The notes under the pieces: model-generated
Told to the model about the DNA's origin: nothing
Database searches by the model: none
Seen by the model: only the letters and a program-made list of their open reading frames with translations
DNA from: GCA-002726655 sp046582185
Lineage (GTDB): Bacteria > Pseudomonadota > Gammaproteobacteria > Pseudomonadales > Azotimanducaceae
Reading direction: 5' to 3'
Length of the DNA: 64,000 nucleotides
NCBI GenBank assembly: GCA_046582185.1
Contig: JAYGEX010000018.1
Location: 62,001 to 126,000 of the forward strand
In this document: positions 39,808-49,513 of the stretch, piece after piece
How the letters are laid out: each line of letters opens with the position of its first letter
How positions within the stretch are numbered: the stretch's first letter is position 1
Made by a program: the position numbers and the translations under genes

Positions 39808-41093
39808 TGAAAAAACTAATATTAAGCACCGTCCTTTCGATGGCAATGCTCCCCTTGTCCGGCCATTGCGCGCTCATTATCCTGGATCGGATCATCGCTG
39901 TCGTTGATGAGGACGTCATCATGCAATCCGAGGTGAACGCCAGGATGAACGCAATCAAGGCTCAAATTGCAGCCAATCCTAATGGACAAACACCTCCGGA
40001 CGATGTACTGACGAGTCAAATTATTGAACGCCTGGTTATCGAGAGCCTGCAATTGCAGATGGCAGATCGAGGTGGCGTCAGGGTTAGCGACAGCGAACTC
40101 AACCAGGCAATGCGTGGTATTGCTGAGCAAAATCAGCTCACATTGGAAGAGTTCAGAATAGCAATCGAGAAAGACGGAATTTCCTATGCCGAAATGCGTG
40201 ACCAGATTCGCCGCGAACTAATGATCGGTCGGGTACAAAAGGGTGTCATGCGTGGTCGGATCAAAATTACGGAACAGGAGATCAATAATTTCCTCGAATC
40301 TGAAGTGGGCGCAGTAATTACCGCTGATGAGTATCGATTAGCACATATTCTGCTGCCTATTCCTTCCAAGGCGACCGCAAGCCAGATCGAAGCAGTTGGA
40401 CACGATGCCACTGAACTTCTGGCACGAATAAATTCAGGTGAGGACTTTCAAAGCCTCGCCATAGAGAAATCGGCAGGCCAGAATGCTCCCGAAGGTGGCG
40501 ACCTTGGGTGGCGTAAGCCACTCCAACTGCCTACTATGTTCGCAGGAGTAGCCCAGGAAATGGACGTTGGCGAGGTACGCGGACCAATCAAGAGTGGCAG
40601 TGGCTTCCACCTGGTGAAACTGATCGAAAAACGTGGCGCCAGAGCCGAAGGCCAGGTTCCACAAACCCAAGCCCGTCATGTCCTGATCAAACCATCTGAG
40701 ATACGAACAGACCAGGAGGCACGAGAGCTTGCAGAGAGCCTGCGTGAAGAGATCATTAATGGTCGCCCCTTTGATGAAATCGCTAAACTCTACTCCGACG
40801 ACCCCGGCTCAGCGCTAAGCGGCGGAGATCTTGGCTGGACGAGAGCCGGGATATTTGTTCCTGCCTTCGAAGATGTGATGACTAATACCAAGGAAAACGA
40901 GATTAGCGAAGTTTTCCGCTCGGAGCATGGCTTCCACTTTCTTGAAGTTACCGGTCGTCGAATTGAAGACTTCAGTGAACGATTCAAAATGGGACAAGCC
41001 GAAAATTATCTGCGGAACCAAAAATTTGAGGAAGAACTTGAATCCTGGCTACGTCAGATAAGAGACGATGCCTTCGTCGAAGTCAGGACATAG
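39807..41093 (+). CDS. surA: Periplasmic peptidyl-prolyl isomerase/chaperone SurA
   Basis: Chaperone for outer-membrane proteins, including LptD. The 428-residue precursor has a signal peptide (LILSTVLSMAMLPLSGHCA). The N-terminal chaperone domain is DRIIAVVDEDVIMQSEVNARM. Two parvulin domains follow: EYRLAHILLPIPS to GFHLVKLIEKR, and QTQARHVLIKPS to GFHFLEVTGRR. A C-terminal helix closes the protein. The ATG overlaps the lptD stop by one base. Confidence 0.97.
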   Translation: MKKLILSTVLSMAMLPLSGHCALIILDRIIAVVDEDVIMQSEVNARMNAIKAQIAANPNGQTPPDDVLTSQIIERLVIESLQLQMADRGGVRVSDSELNQAMRGIAEQNQLTLEEFRIAIEKDGISYAEMRDQIRRELMIGRVQKGVMRGRIKITEQEINNFLESEVGAVITADEYRLAHILLPIPSKATASQIEAVGHDATELLARINSGEDFQSLAIEKSAGQNAPEGGDLGWRKPLQLPTMFAGVAQEMDVGEVRGPIKSGSGFHLVKLIEKRGARAEGQVPQTQARHVLIKPSEIRTDQEARELAESLREEIINGRPFDEIAKLYSDDPGSALSGGDLGWTRAGIFVPAFEDVMTNTKENEISEVFRSEHGFHFLEVTGRRIEDFSERFKMGQAENYLRNQKFEEELESWLRQIRDDAFVEVRT

Positions 41094-41108
41094 CACCCCG
41101 GTAAAGAG

Positions 41109-42095
41109 ATGAAAATTGCTATCACCCCAGGAGAGCCAGCAGGCATTGGCCCTGATATTTGTGTGCAGACCTGCAATAAGCTCAGCGAAGATCTACAGCC
41201 CTTCTACTTTGCCGATCCAATCTTGCTTTCCGAGCGCGCCAGGCTTCTCGATATCAATCTGGATATCAACGAGTGCGCAAGTACAGACGACTACAAGCCG
41301 GCAATGATGAATGTTATCCCTGTTCGGCTGAACGCTACCTGTCAGGCCGGACTGCTGGATACCAGGAATGCGCCATATGTCATTGAAGCTCTCCGCTACG
41401 CCCTCGAATATTGCGTCTCCGGCAAAACCGATGCATTGGTCACTGGCCCAGTCAACAAAGCCGTAATCAATGATGCCGGTATCAAATTCAGCGGGCACAC
41501 TGAATGGCTAGCGGATGCCACAAATACAGCAAAAGTTGTGATGATGCTGGCCGCCGGAGACTTGAAAGTCGCGCTGGCAACCACCCACTTACCTTTACGA
41601 GATGTTGCCGCAGCCCTTAACAAATCGGAGCTCAAACAGGTCATTCAAATTATCGATACTGATCTTCGGCAAAAATTTGGCATTAAACATCCAACTCTAC
41701 TGGTATGCGGGCTGAACCCTCACGCCGGCGAAGGTGGCCATTTAGGCAACGAGGAAATCGAAGTGATCTCGCCGGTACTTGAAGAACTGAGAAAGTCCGG
41801 ACTAAAACTGATTGGCCCCATACCCGCAGATACAGCATTCACGCCTCAACATCTTAACGATTGTGATGCGGTTTTGGCGATGTATCATGATCAGGGCTTA
41901 CCGGTATTGAAGTATCAGGGCTTCGGCGAAGCAATAAATATCACGCTTGGCTTACCCATCATCAGAACTTCCGTGGACCACGGTACGGCCATTGACCTTG
42001 CGGGCAAAGGCGGCGCGAACCACGGCAGCATGCTAGCGGCAATTCAGTGCGCTCATAGCGTTATGGACAATAGTATTATGGCCAATAGCAAGTGA
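41109..42095 (+). CDS. pdxA: 4-hydroxythreonine-4-phosphate dehydrogenase
   Basis: Pyridoxal-5'-phosphate synthesis step that oxidises 4-phosphohydroxy-L-threonine. At 328 residues it is family-typical: ITPGEPAGIGPDICVQ at the N-terminus, VTGPVNKAVINDAGIKFSGHTEWLAD (metal His), LNPHAGEGGHLGNEE, MYHDQGLPVLKYQGFGEAINITLGLPIIRTSVDHGTA with two further metal His residues. It follows surA after 15 bp and overlaps the rsmA GTG start by four bases. Confidence 0.97.
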   Translation: MKIAITPGEPAGIGPDICVQTCNKLSEDLQPFYFADPILLSERARLLDINLDINECASTDDYKPAMMNVIPVRLNATCQAGLLDTRNAPYVIEALRYALEYCVSGKTDALVTGPVNKAVINDAGIKFSGHTEWLADATNTAKVVMMLAAGDLKVALATTHLPLRDVAAALNKSELKQVIQIIDTDLRQKFGIKHPTLLVCGLNPHAGEGGHLGNEEIEVISPVLEELRKSGLKLIGPIPADTAFTPQHLNDCDAVLAMYHDQGLPVLKYQGFGEAINITLGLPIIRTSVDHGTAIDLAGKGGANHGSMLAAIQCAHSVMDNSIMANSK

Positions 42096-42886
42096 GCGCA
42101 CCCGTGCGCAAACGCTTCGGTCAAAACTTCCTTACCGATGCAAATGTAATTGACCAGATCATCTCTGAAATTAATCCTCTTAAGAGCGATAGAATTCTAG
42201 AGATCGGCCCGGGCAGGGGCGCACTGACCGATAGACTATTGCGATCCGGTTGTCAGCTCGAGCTAGTCGAAATCGACAGGGACCTTGTCAAAATCCTCCA
42301 ACAAAAGCTTGGCCCTGGGGTGAATATCTATTCGGCGGATGTTCTGAAATTCGATTTCTCCCAGCTAGCCTCTCATACGGAGATACCGCAGCCTATTAGA
42401 GTCGTTGGCAACCTGCCTTATAATATTTCAACGCCGCTGCTCTTCAAATTGTTCCAGTACAACGAACTCTTTGTCGACCTGACCTTCATGCTGCAACTGG
42501 AAGTGGTCAATCGAATCACTGCGCAAGCTAATAGCCGCGACTATGGGCGACTAACGATTATGGCCAGCTACTATTGCGAGGCAGAGAAACTATTCGACGT
42601 TCCACCAGAATCTTTCACCCCGCAACCAAAAGTGAATTCCGCCATCGTCAGACTAAGCCCAAGAAAGAATCCACCAATACCTGTGAAAGACATTAAACTG
42701 TTGGAACAACTGCTGATCACAGCGTTTAGCAAAAGACGCAAGACAGTGCGTAACGCTCTGCGGACCTATCTCACTTCCGAAGAACTAATCGCACTTAATA
42801 TAGATCCAGGCTTACGCCCTGAAAATCTAACACCCGAAGAATATTTCCAATGCGCCAACTACCTGTCTGACAAATCAGAAACGTGA
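42092..42886 (+). CDS. rsmA: 16S rRNA (A1518/A1519-N6)-dimethyltransferase
   Basis: KsgA enzyme that dimethylates two adenines in the 16S 3'-end hairpin during 30S maturation. The 264-residue protein starts from GTG inside the pdxA stop. Motifs: KRFGQNFLTDANVIDQII, ILEIGPGRGALTDRLL (SAM loop), VVGNLPYNISTPLLFKL (NLPY catalytic motif) and AFSKRRKTVRNAL near the C-terminus. It overlaps the apaH start by four bases. apaG, often found between them, is absent. Confidence 0.97.
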   Translation: MSAPVRKRFGQNFLTDANVIDQIISEINPLKSDRILEIGPGRGALTDRLLRSGCQLELVEIDRDLVKILQQKLGPGVNIYSADVLKFDFSQLASHTEIPQPIRVVGNLPYNISTPLLFKLFQYNELFVDLTFMLQLEVVNRITAQANSRDYGRLTIMASYYCEAEKLFDVPPESFTPQPKVNSAIVRLSPRKNPPIPVKDIKLLEQLLITAFSKRRKTVRNALRTYLTSEELIALNIDPGLRPENLTPEEYFQCANYLSDKSET

Positions 42887-43707
42887 GCACCTATGCTTTT
42901 GGCGACATACAGGGTTGTTATAGCGAACTTCAGAATCTACTAGGCATTATCGAGTTCGATGAATCCCTTGATGAGCTATGGTTTGTAGGCGACCTGATTA
43001 ACCGCGGCCCGAACAACGTCGAAACTTTAGACTTCATCATGTCTCTGCCACACGCCAGGATAGTGCTGGGCAATCACGACCTACATTTTCTGGCAGTAGC
43101 AACTGGATGTCACGAAGCAAGTCCCAAGGACACATTTACTGACCTGCTGGAGCACCCCAAGCTGCAAGAGTATGTTGATTGGTATCGAACCCAGCCTCTC
43201 CTCGTTCATGACGAGCTATCAGATTGCATTATGGTCCACGCCGGTATTCCTCCCATCTGGAACCTCTCAACTTGCCTGGAGAGGGCTCGGGAAGTTGAAG
43301 AAGTACTGCGAGGGGCGAATTATCAAAGCTTTCTGAAGAACATGTACGGCAATGAGCCGGCGCAGTGGAGCGATGAACTTAATGGTGACGCACGTCTGCG
43401 CATCATTACAAATTTCTTCACCAGAATGCGCTTTACCACCACTACAGGAACGCTGGAACTTAAACATAAAACAAAACAGAGGCCTCCTGGATATGCACCC
43501 TGGTTCGAACACCTCTCACTTCTTGATGACAAGTTGACGGTATTATTTGGCCACTGGGCAGCGCTGGACGGCGTAACTAACATCGAGTCCCGTATCGGGC
43601 TTGATACGGGATGTATCTGGGGCCGGCGCCTGAGTGCTTATCGAATTGAAGACAAGCGCCCCTTCACAACGCCGGCAATCGCCAGGTCGCCGAACAGTAA
43701 AACCTGA
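42883..43707 (+). CDS. apaH: Symmetrical bis(5'-nucleosyl)-tetraphosphatase
   Basis: Hydrolyses Ap4A to two ADP and removes Np4 caps from RNA. The 274-residue metallophosphatase has AFGDIQGCYSELQNLL (GDxxG), LWFVGDLINRGPNNVETL (GDxxxRG), VLGNHDLHFLAVATG (GNHD) and VHAGIPPIW, ending with the GLDTGCIWGRRLSAYRIED block. It starts at GTG overlapping the rsmA stop. It is the last gene of the lptD run; cca follows after a ~140 bp gap. Confidence 0.96.
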   Translation: MSTYAFGDIQGCYSELQNLLGIIEFDESLDELWFVGDLINRGPNNVETLDFIMSLPHARIVLGNHDLHFLAVATGCHEASPKDTFTDLLEHPKLQEYVDWYRTQPLLVHDELSDCIMVHAGIPPIWNLSTCLERAREVEEVLRGANYQSFLKNMYGNEPAQWSDELNGDARLRIITNFFTRMRFTTTTGTLELKHKTKQRPPGYAPWFEHLSLLDDKLTVLFGHWAALDGVTNIESRIGLDTGCIWGRRLSAYRIEDKRPFTTPAIARSPNSKT

Positions 43708-43845
43708 ATCAGGCAAAAGACAAGATATGCAAATTAGGATACGGTGCTTTTTGTAGAGTCCACTCCTTAAAATTTGGCTTATCCCTCGGCCAGTGACAAG
43801 CTACAATCTACAAACTCTGCCTTTAACATTACATTCCAATATCTA

Positions 43846-44964
43846 ATGCCTTCATTTAAACAAACAAGCAAAACCTACCTTGTGGGAGGGGCGGTTCGCG
43901 ACAAACTACTTGGATTAGACGTAGTCGAAAGGGATTGGGTGGTCGTCGGCAGCAGCGCCGAAGAAATGAAGGCAGCAGGATTCACCCAGGTGGGCAAAGA
44001 CTTCCCGGTATTCCTTCATCCCGAGACCAAAGAAGAATACGCTCTGGCAAGGAAGGAGCGAAAGGTACTTCCGGGCCATACGGGATTCGAGTTCGATGCG
44101 AATTCAAGCATCACACTCGAGGAGGACCTGGGTCGCCGCGATCTGACCATTAACGCCATCGCCCAGGACGAATATGGCGTCATCATCGATCCCTACAATG
44201 GCAGAGACGACATTGACTCAAAAACTCTGCGTCATGTAGCACACGCCTTTACCGAAGACCCACTGCGTGTACTGCGACTCGCTCGCTTTGCGGCAAGATT
44301 CGCTGAACTGGGGTTTAGAATAAATCCTGAAACCCACGAACTTTGCGCTGACATGGTGGCTCTCGGCGATCTTGATGAACTCTCACCAGAGAGAATATTT
44401 CAGGAGATGGACAAGGCGCTCGCCACCCCGCAGCCTCAGGTATTTTTCAATTTCCTCCGGGATATTAAAGCATCCGTTCGCCTCTGGCCCGAAGTAAGTT
44501 CCGATGCACTGATTTTGCCCAGTAAGGTATTGGCAGCAACAAACAAAGTGCAACGATTTGCACTGTTGTTTGCAACAAGTGCAGCAGATGAAGTGGAGGC
44601 CAGATGTCGTGCCTTAAGGGCGCCACGCCAGTATCAGGATCTCGCCCTGTTATGCAGCCGACATTTAAGGGACTACAAACAGGTGATGGAAATGAACGCT
44701 GGAGATATCGTTGGCTTTATCTATCAGCTCGACGGCATTCGCAGACCCGATCGCTTCGAAGAGTTTTGCATGACCTGTCAGTTAATCCTCAATGGAGGCG
44801 GCAATACCACAGAAGAAAGAGACCAGCAGGAACGATTAATCTCCAGCCTCGCATCTGTATCCCGGATCACCTCAAAAGATGTAAGCAGAGATTTAAGAGG
44901 ACCGCAGATAGGCGAGGCAATCAGGCAATTGCAGATTAGCGCTGTGGCGGCACTACAGGATTAA
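43846..44964 (+). CDS. cca: Multifunctional CCA-adding tRNA nucleotidyltransferase
   Basis: Adds or repairs the tRNA 3' CCA end. About 372 residues. The N-terminal nucleotidyltransferase domain reads TYLVGGAVRDKLLGLDVVERDWVVVG (GGxVRD and metal DxD) and RRDLTINAIAQDEYG. The tRNA-binding region follows from residue ~140 (DPLRVLRLARFAARF). The HD phosphohydrolase domain seen in E. coli Cca is not evident, so this may be the shorter type. The ATG at 43846 is preferred over a start 72 bp upstream, which adds non-family residues. Convergent with purD. Confidence 0.93.
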   Translation: MPSFKQTSKTYLVGGAVRDKLLGLDVVERDWVVVGSSAEEMKAAGFTQVGKDFPVFLHPETKEEYALARKERKVLPGHTGFEFDANSSITLEEDLGRRDLTINAIAQDEYGVIIDPYNGRDDIDSKTLRHVAHAFTEDPLRVLRLARFAARFAELGFRINPETHELCADMVALGDLDELSPERIFQEMDKALATPQPQVFFNFLRDIKASVRLWPEVSSDALILPSKVLAATNKVQRFALLFATSAADEVEARCRALRAPRQYQDLALLCSRHLRDYKQVMEMNAGDIVGFIYQLDGIRRPDRFEEFCMTCQLILNGGGNTTEERDQQERLISSLASVSRITSKDVSRDLRGPQIGEAIRQLQISAVAALQD

Positions 44965-44987
44965 GGGCTGTGGCGGCGCTTTAGAAT

Positions 44988-45004
44988 CAGCTCGTTCTGA
45001 GCTG
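44988..45004. terminator. Small hairpin between convergent cca and purD
   Basis: CAGCTC and GAGCTG flank a GTTCT loop. It is followed by GAAAATA on the plus strand. Modest stem and no U-run, so weak support. Confidence 0.3.
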
Positions 45005-45042
45005 GAAAATATCTGTTGATGCCGCTAGCAGGTGAAAAAATG

Positions 45043-46329
45043 TTAGAGCAGGGATTTTTCCCGGGCGATTGCTCGATATCCAATATCTGTCCTTGAGTAC
45101 ATATTTTCAAAGGATATGTTTTCCAGAATTTTATACGCCGCTGATTGTGCCTCAGTAACGGAACTGCCAAGGGCGGTTACGCCTAGCACCCGTCCGCCAT
45201 TAGTCAATACTGAACCATTTTCGATTTTCGTTCCCGCATGGAAGACCTTGCCTGAATCCGTAGAATCAAGGCCGCTGATCAAAGCCCCTGATTCGTAAAC
45301 CCCAGGATAACCGCCGGATGCGACCACCACGGTGAGCGCAACCTCATCGGAAAAATCAATACTCATTCCATCCAGGTTTCCATCAATAGCCGCCAGGCAC
45401 AATGCCGCCAGGTCTGATTTCATTCTCATCATGATTGGCTGGGTTTCAGGATCACCGAAGCGACAATTAAACTCAATGACCTTTGGGTCACCGTCCTCAT
45501 TAATCATCAAGCCCGCGTACAAGAATCCGGTGTAGTCATTACCCTCTTTTTTCATACCATCAATGGTGGGCTGAATAACCTGCTGGACAATTTTTTCATA
45601 CACCTCCGGACTTACCACTGGTGCCGGTGAATACGCCCCCATCCCTCCAGTGTTGGAACCTTTATCACCATCCAGCGCCGCTTTGTGGTCCTGGGATGAG
45701 GCAAAGGGAATAAAATTTTTGCCATCTGCAATAACAATGAAGCTGGCTTCTTCCCCTTCCAGAAATTCTTCAACTACAACCCTTGAACCCGCCTCGCCGA
45801 ATGCATTGCCACTTAACATATCTCTTATGACTACTTCTGCTTCGTCGTAACTATAAGCAATGATGACACCCTTCCCCGCCGCCAATCCGTCTGCTTTGAT
45901 CACAATCGGCGTAGACATATTCTTGACAAATTCTATGGCGAGGTCAGCCTCTTCAAAGCTGCCATAATGAGCGGTAGGAATGTTATATTTTTTGAAGAAA
46001 TCCTTGCTGAAGGTTTTGGAGCCTTCCAGCTGCGCTGCCCCGGCGCTAGGCCCAAGGCACTTCAAGCCAGCTTCATTAAACTTGCCGACCACACCAGCAA
46101 CCAGAGGCGCTTCCGGGCCGATTATCGTCAGATCAATATCATTGGATAGTGCAAATTTAATCTGGCGATCAAAGTCCATCACGGCGATATCAACATTCTC
46201 GATATTAGCTTCCATAGCCGTACCCGCATTGCCGGGAGCCACAAATACTCTATCTACCAATTCAGACTGTGCGACTCGCCAGCCCAGCGCATGTTCCCTG
46301 CCGCCACCACCTGTTATCAATACCTTCAT
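45043..46329 (-). CDS. purD: Phosphoribosylamine-glycine ligase (GARS)
   Basis: Second step of de novo purine synthesis. The 428-residue ATP-grasp enzyme starts MKVLITGGGGREHALGWRV at the ATG at 46329. It continues LTIIGPEAPLVAGVV, VIKADGLAAGKGVIIAYS (ATP binding), FSSQDHKAALDGDKGSNTGGMGAYSP and VIEFNCRFGDPETQPIM (metal ligands). Six upstream codons in frame are rejected. It follows purH on the same strand across ~120 bp, the usual purH-purD pair. Confidence 0.97.
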   Translation of the reverse strand: MKVLITGGGGREHALGWRVAQSELVDRVFVAPGNAGTAMEANIENVDIAVMDFDRQIKFALSNDIDLTIIGPEAPLVAGVVGKFNEAGLKCLGPSAGAAQLEGSKTFSKDFFKKYNIPTAHYGSFEEADLAIEFVKNMSTPIVIKADGLAAGKGVIIAYSYDEAEVVIRDMLSGNAFGEAGSRVVVEEFLEGEEASFIVIADGKNFIPFASSQDHKAALDGDKGSNTGGMGAYSPAPVVSPEVYEKIVQQVIQPTIDGMKKEGNDYTGFLYAGLMINEDGDPKVIEFNCRFGDPETQPIMMRMKSDLAALCLAAIDGNLDGMSIDFSDEVALTVVVASGGYPGVYESGALISGLDSTDSGKVFHAGTKIENGSVLTNGGRVLGVTALGSSVTEAQSAAYKILENISFENMYSRTDIGYRAIAREKSLL

Positions 46330-46447
46330 GATCTTCCCACTATCCACAATTCATTTTTTTCGAGACTCTGTCTCGTTAGCACACGTCTTGCTGATGCCGC
46401 CCTGCCAATACCCAAACTTAAAGGTAACTGCTTTAACTGTCACACCT

Positions 46448-48079
46448 TTAATGTCGAAAATGCCGCATGCCTGTAAAAATCATGGCCATACCTGCCTCAT
46501 CGGCAGCTGCAATCACTTCTTCGTCACGAATTGAGCCCCCGGGTTGAATCACTGCAACTATTCCCGCCTTTGCGGCGGCGTCGATGCTGTCCCGAAAAGG
46601 AAAGAATGCATCAGATGCCATAACGGAGCCTTCAACCTGAAGGCCTTCATCTGCGGCTTTAATTCCAGCCACGATAGCACTATAAACACGACTCATCTGG
46701 CCAGCGCCAACGCCCACGGTCTGACCGTTTCTGGCATATACAATGGCATTGGATTTAACATACTTTGCCACCTTCCATGAGAACAGCAGGTCAGCACTTT
46801 CGTCTTCCGTTGGCTGCCGCCTGCTTACGACCTTCATTGAAGATTCATCAATCAGCGCTATGTCCCTATCCTGAACCAGCAAGCCGCCATTAACTCGATT
46901 GAAGTCGAAGCCCGGTACTCCTGCATGTGCGGAAGTTGAACAGTCCAGCACTCTGACATTTTTCTTTCGTGCAAACACCTCCAGGCTATCCTCATCAAAT
47001 CCCGGGGCGATGACGACTTCAACAAACTGCTTTTCAACAATGGCCTCGGCTAGACCCCTGCTCACAGAACGATTAAAGGCGATGATGCCGCCGAAGGCAG
47101 AGGTAGGGTCCGTGGCAAATGCCAATTGGTAAGAAGTGAGCAGATCAGCACTTTCAGCAACTCCGCAGGGATTTGCATGTTTTACAATGACGCAGGCTGG
47201 TTGATCGAAGGAGCCAACACATTCAAGAGCAGCATCAGTATCACCGACGTTGTTATATGACAGGGCCTTGCCTTGTAACTGATGGGCTGTGGCAACGGAT
47301 GCGCCTGACATTTTATTGAGAACCGTTGAGGGCTCCTTATTTTGAACCGCTGAGGACTCTACATAAAATGCTGCGGACTGGTGGGGGTTTTCGCCGTAGC
47401 GCATTTCCTGCTTTTTTGTGTACTGCATGGTTAGCGTATCGGGAAACAATTGTGGGGTGCAATCCGTTTCGCCATCGACGGCGCTAAGATAATTGGCGAT
47501 GGCTGCATCATACCTGGCGACATGGTTGAAGGCCTTTACCGCAAGACGAAAACGAGTGGGCCTGCTCAAGGACCCTTCATTAGCAATAATTTCCTCCACA
47601 AGCAGAGGATAATCGTTAGCGTCAACGACGACCGCCACACTCTCAAAGTTCTTGGCAGCAGAGCGCAACATTGCCGGACCACCGATGTCAATATTCTCGA
47701 TCGCCATGGCAAGATCGCAATCCGGGTTGAGCACTGTTTCTTCAAAGGGGTAGAGGTTCACAACGACCAAATCTATTGGCACAATGCCGTGTTCCTCCAT
47801 GACAGCCATATCTTGTTCAGCATCAGACGGTGCTCTTCTGCCTAGCAAACCACCGTGAATTCTAGGATGAAGCGTCTTTACCCTGCCATCCATCATCTCT
47901 GGGAATTCCGTGTAGTCAGATACTTCACGAACTTTAAATCCCGCCTCGTCAAGCAATCTGTGGGTGCCGCCTGTGGAGAGCAGATCAATATTAAAGTTTG
48001 ATAGCTGGCGGATAAATTCAACGATACCGGATTTATCCGAAACGCTAAGTAGCGCCGTACTAATTGAGACATTGGACAT
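46448..48079 (-). CDS. purH: Bifunctional AICAR formyltransferase/IMP cyclohydrolase
   Basis: Performs the last two steps of IMP synthesis. The 543-residue protein begins with the MGS-like cyclohydrolase domain (ALLSVSDKSGIVEFIRQL, STGGTHRLLDEAGFKV, GRVKTLHPRIHGGLL). The AICARFT domain follows, with LRYGENPHQSAAFYV-like residues, VKHANPCGVA (catalytic His) and GVGAGQMSRV, and it ends EAGMAMIFTGMRHFRH. The start at 48079 (MSNVSIS) is chosen from family N-termini; the frame extends 29 codons upstream. Confidence 0.97.
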   Translation of the reverse strand: MSNVSISTALLSVSDKSGIVEFIRQLSNFNIDLLSTGGTHRLLDEAGFKVREVSDYTEFPEMMDGRVKTLHPRIHGGLLGRRAPSDAEQDMAVMEEHGIVPIDLVVVNLYPFEETVLNPDCDLAMAIENIDIGGPAMLRSAAKNFESVAVVVDANDYPLLVEEIIANEGSLSRPTRFRLAVKAFNHVARYDAAIANYLSAVDGETDCTPQLFPDTLTMQYTKKQEMRYGENPHQSAAFYVESSAVQNKEPSTVLNKMSGASVATAHQLQGKALSYNNVGDTDAALECVGSFDQPACVIVKHANPCGVAESADLLTSYQLAFATDPTSAFGGIIAFNRSVSRGLAEAIVEKQFVEVVIAPGFDEDSLEVFARKKNVRVLDCSTSAHAGVPGFDFNRVNGGLLVQDRDIALIDESSMKVVSRRQPTEDESADLLFSWKVAKYVKSNAIVYARNGQTVGVGAGQMSRVYSAIVAGIKAADEGLQVEGSVMASDAFFPFRDSIDAAAKAGIVAVIQPGGSIRDEEVIAAADEAGMAMIFTGMRHFRH

Positions 48080-48215
48080 AGGATAAATTACGGCTAATGC
48101 CGCCCCTGATTCAAGAGATATGCATGATGCAGAAACGAAAAAGGACGGAAATCCGTCCGGGTACAATTCTACCCTTCACTGGATTTGAATGGTATATCGG
48201 ACACTGACTATACCG

Positions 48216-48461
48216 TTAAAGCAGATGATACTTTCGTAACTTTGTCCTTAAGGTACCGCGATTCAAACCCAGGATGGTAGCCGTCTGACTCTGATTATTG
48301 CCGGTAAACTGCAATACGCATTCAAGCAAAGGTGCTTCAACTTCAGCCAATACCAGCTCATAAAGATCAGTTATTTGCTGATCATCCATAGCCGCCAGGT
48401 ATTCCTTAACGGCCCCTTCTACGGAGTGAGACAGAGACTTATCGCTTTGATCAATGCTCAT
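48216..48461 (-). CDS. fis: DNA-binding protein Fis
   Basis: Nucleoid-associated factor that bends DNA and activates rRNA promoters. It matches Fis in DLYELVLAEVEAPLLECVLQF and the HTH QSQTATILGLNRGTLRTKLRKY. With the ATG at 48461 the protein is 81 residues. An ATG at 48503 would give 95 but overlaps dusB by 35 bp. The first choice places the start seven bases past the dusB stop. The dusB-fis order is widely conserved in gammaproteobacteria and suggests co-transcription. Confidence 0.94.
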   Translation of the reverse strand: MSIDQSDKSLSHSVEGAVKEYLAAMDDQQITDLYELVLAEVEAPLLECVLQFTGNNQSQTATILGLNRGTLRTKLRKYHLL

Positions 48462-48468
48462 ATCGCGA

Positions 48469-49449
48469 CTAGGCCGCCCATGTGGAGTCGGAGAAAAACT
48501 CATCCATAAGGCTCAGCTGTGATTCCATCGAGTCCAGCTTGTTAAACCTCTGCCGAAGCACTTTTGTTTCACCTTGAACTCCTTTCAGATACCAGGCGAT
48601 GTGTTTTCTTGCTATGCGAACGCCGGTCGTCTCCCCATAGAATCCGGATAATGTCTCGATGTGATCTTTAAGAGTCTTCCAAAGAATTTCCCGCGAAGGT
48701 TCTGGCAGTAACTCGCCGGTTTTAAGATAATGATCAACTATCGCCGGTAACCACGGGCGACCTTGTACGGCACGCCCCAACATGACGCCATCAGCAGCAG
48801 TTGATAATAATATTTGCCGAGCCTGTTCGGGGCTCGTGATATCGCCATTGGCGATTACCGGGATGCTGGTGTTCGACTTAACTGCGCCAATCGCTTCGTA
48901 ATCAACATCGCCATTAAATCGACATTCCCGCGTCCTGCCATGGACGGACAGCAGAGCGATACCAGCTTCCTGTGCGATGTAAGCTATTCTCTCGGCATTC
49001 ATTTCCTGCCTGGACCAGCCCAGGCGAATCTTCAATGTCACGGGCACCTTCACGGCATTCACGACCGATTCGAGGATGTTGGCTACCAGAATTTCATTGC
49101 GCAGAAGCGCTGATCCAGCGGCCTTATTGCAAACCTTTTTTGCCGGGCAGCCCATATTGATATCAATAATCTGCGCCCCCAGCTCAACATTATGTTGCGC
49201 CGCTAACGCCATCTCTTCTGGTTCAGACCCTGCTATCTGGATCCAGCGAGGTTCAGTCTCATCATGGAAGCGAAGCCTTTGCCGAGACTTTGGAGTATTC
49301 CAGAGCGAGCGATTGCTAGTCACCATTTCAGACACTACCCATTGCGCACCAAAGTGCCTGCACAGGTTTCTGAAGGGCTGGTCACTTACGCCAGCCATTG
49401 GCGCAACAACTACCTGACTCGTATTTGTAAAAGGGCCGATGGTTAGCAT
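48469..49449 (-). CDS. dusB: tRNA-dihydrouridine synthase B
   Basis: FMN-dependent enzyme that reduces uridine to dihydrouridine in the tRNA D-loop. The 326-residue TIM barrel starts MLTIGPFTNTSQVVVAPMAGVSD. It continues RWIQIAGSEPEEMA, IIDINMGCPAKKVCNKAAGSALL (catalytic Cys), VTLKIRLGW, SVHGRTRECRFNGDVDY, VIANGDITSPEQA and LGRAVQGRPWL. The ATG at 49449 matches family N-termini; ten more codons lie in frame upstream. Fis follows directly. Confidence 0.96.
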   Translation of the reverse strand: MLTIGPFTNTSQVVVAPMAGVSDQPFRNLCRHFGAQWVVSEMVTSNRSLWNTPKSRQRLRFHDETEPRWIQIAGSEPEEMALAAQHNVELGAQIIDINMGCPAKKVCNKAAGSALLRNEILVANILESVVNAVKVPVTLKIRLGWSRQEMNAERIAYIAQEAGIALLSVHGRTRECRFNGDVDYEAIGAVKSNTSIPVIANGDITSPEQARQILLSTAADGVMLGRAVQGRPWLPAIVDHYLKTGELLPEPSREILWKTLKDHIETLSGFYGETTGVRIARKHIAWYLKGVQGETKVLRQRFNKLDSMESQLSLMDEFFSDSTWAA

Positions 49450-49513
49450 TTTCGGACTACTGACATGAAAAGATGACATGGGAAGATGCGAATAATAACA
49501 GCATCAAAATCAA

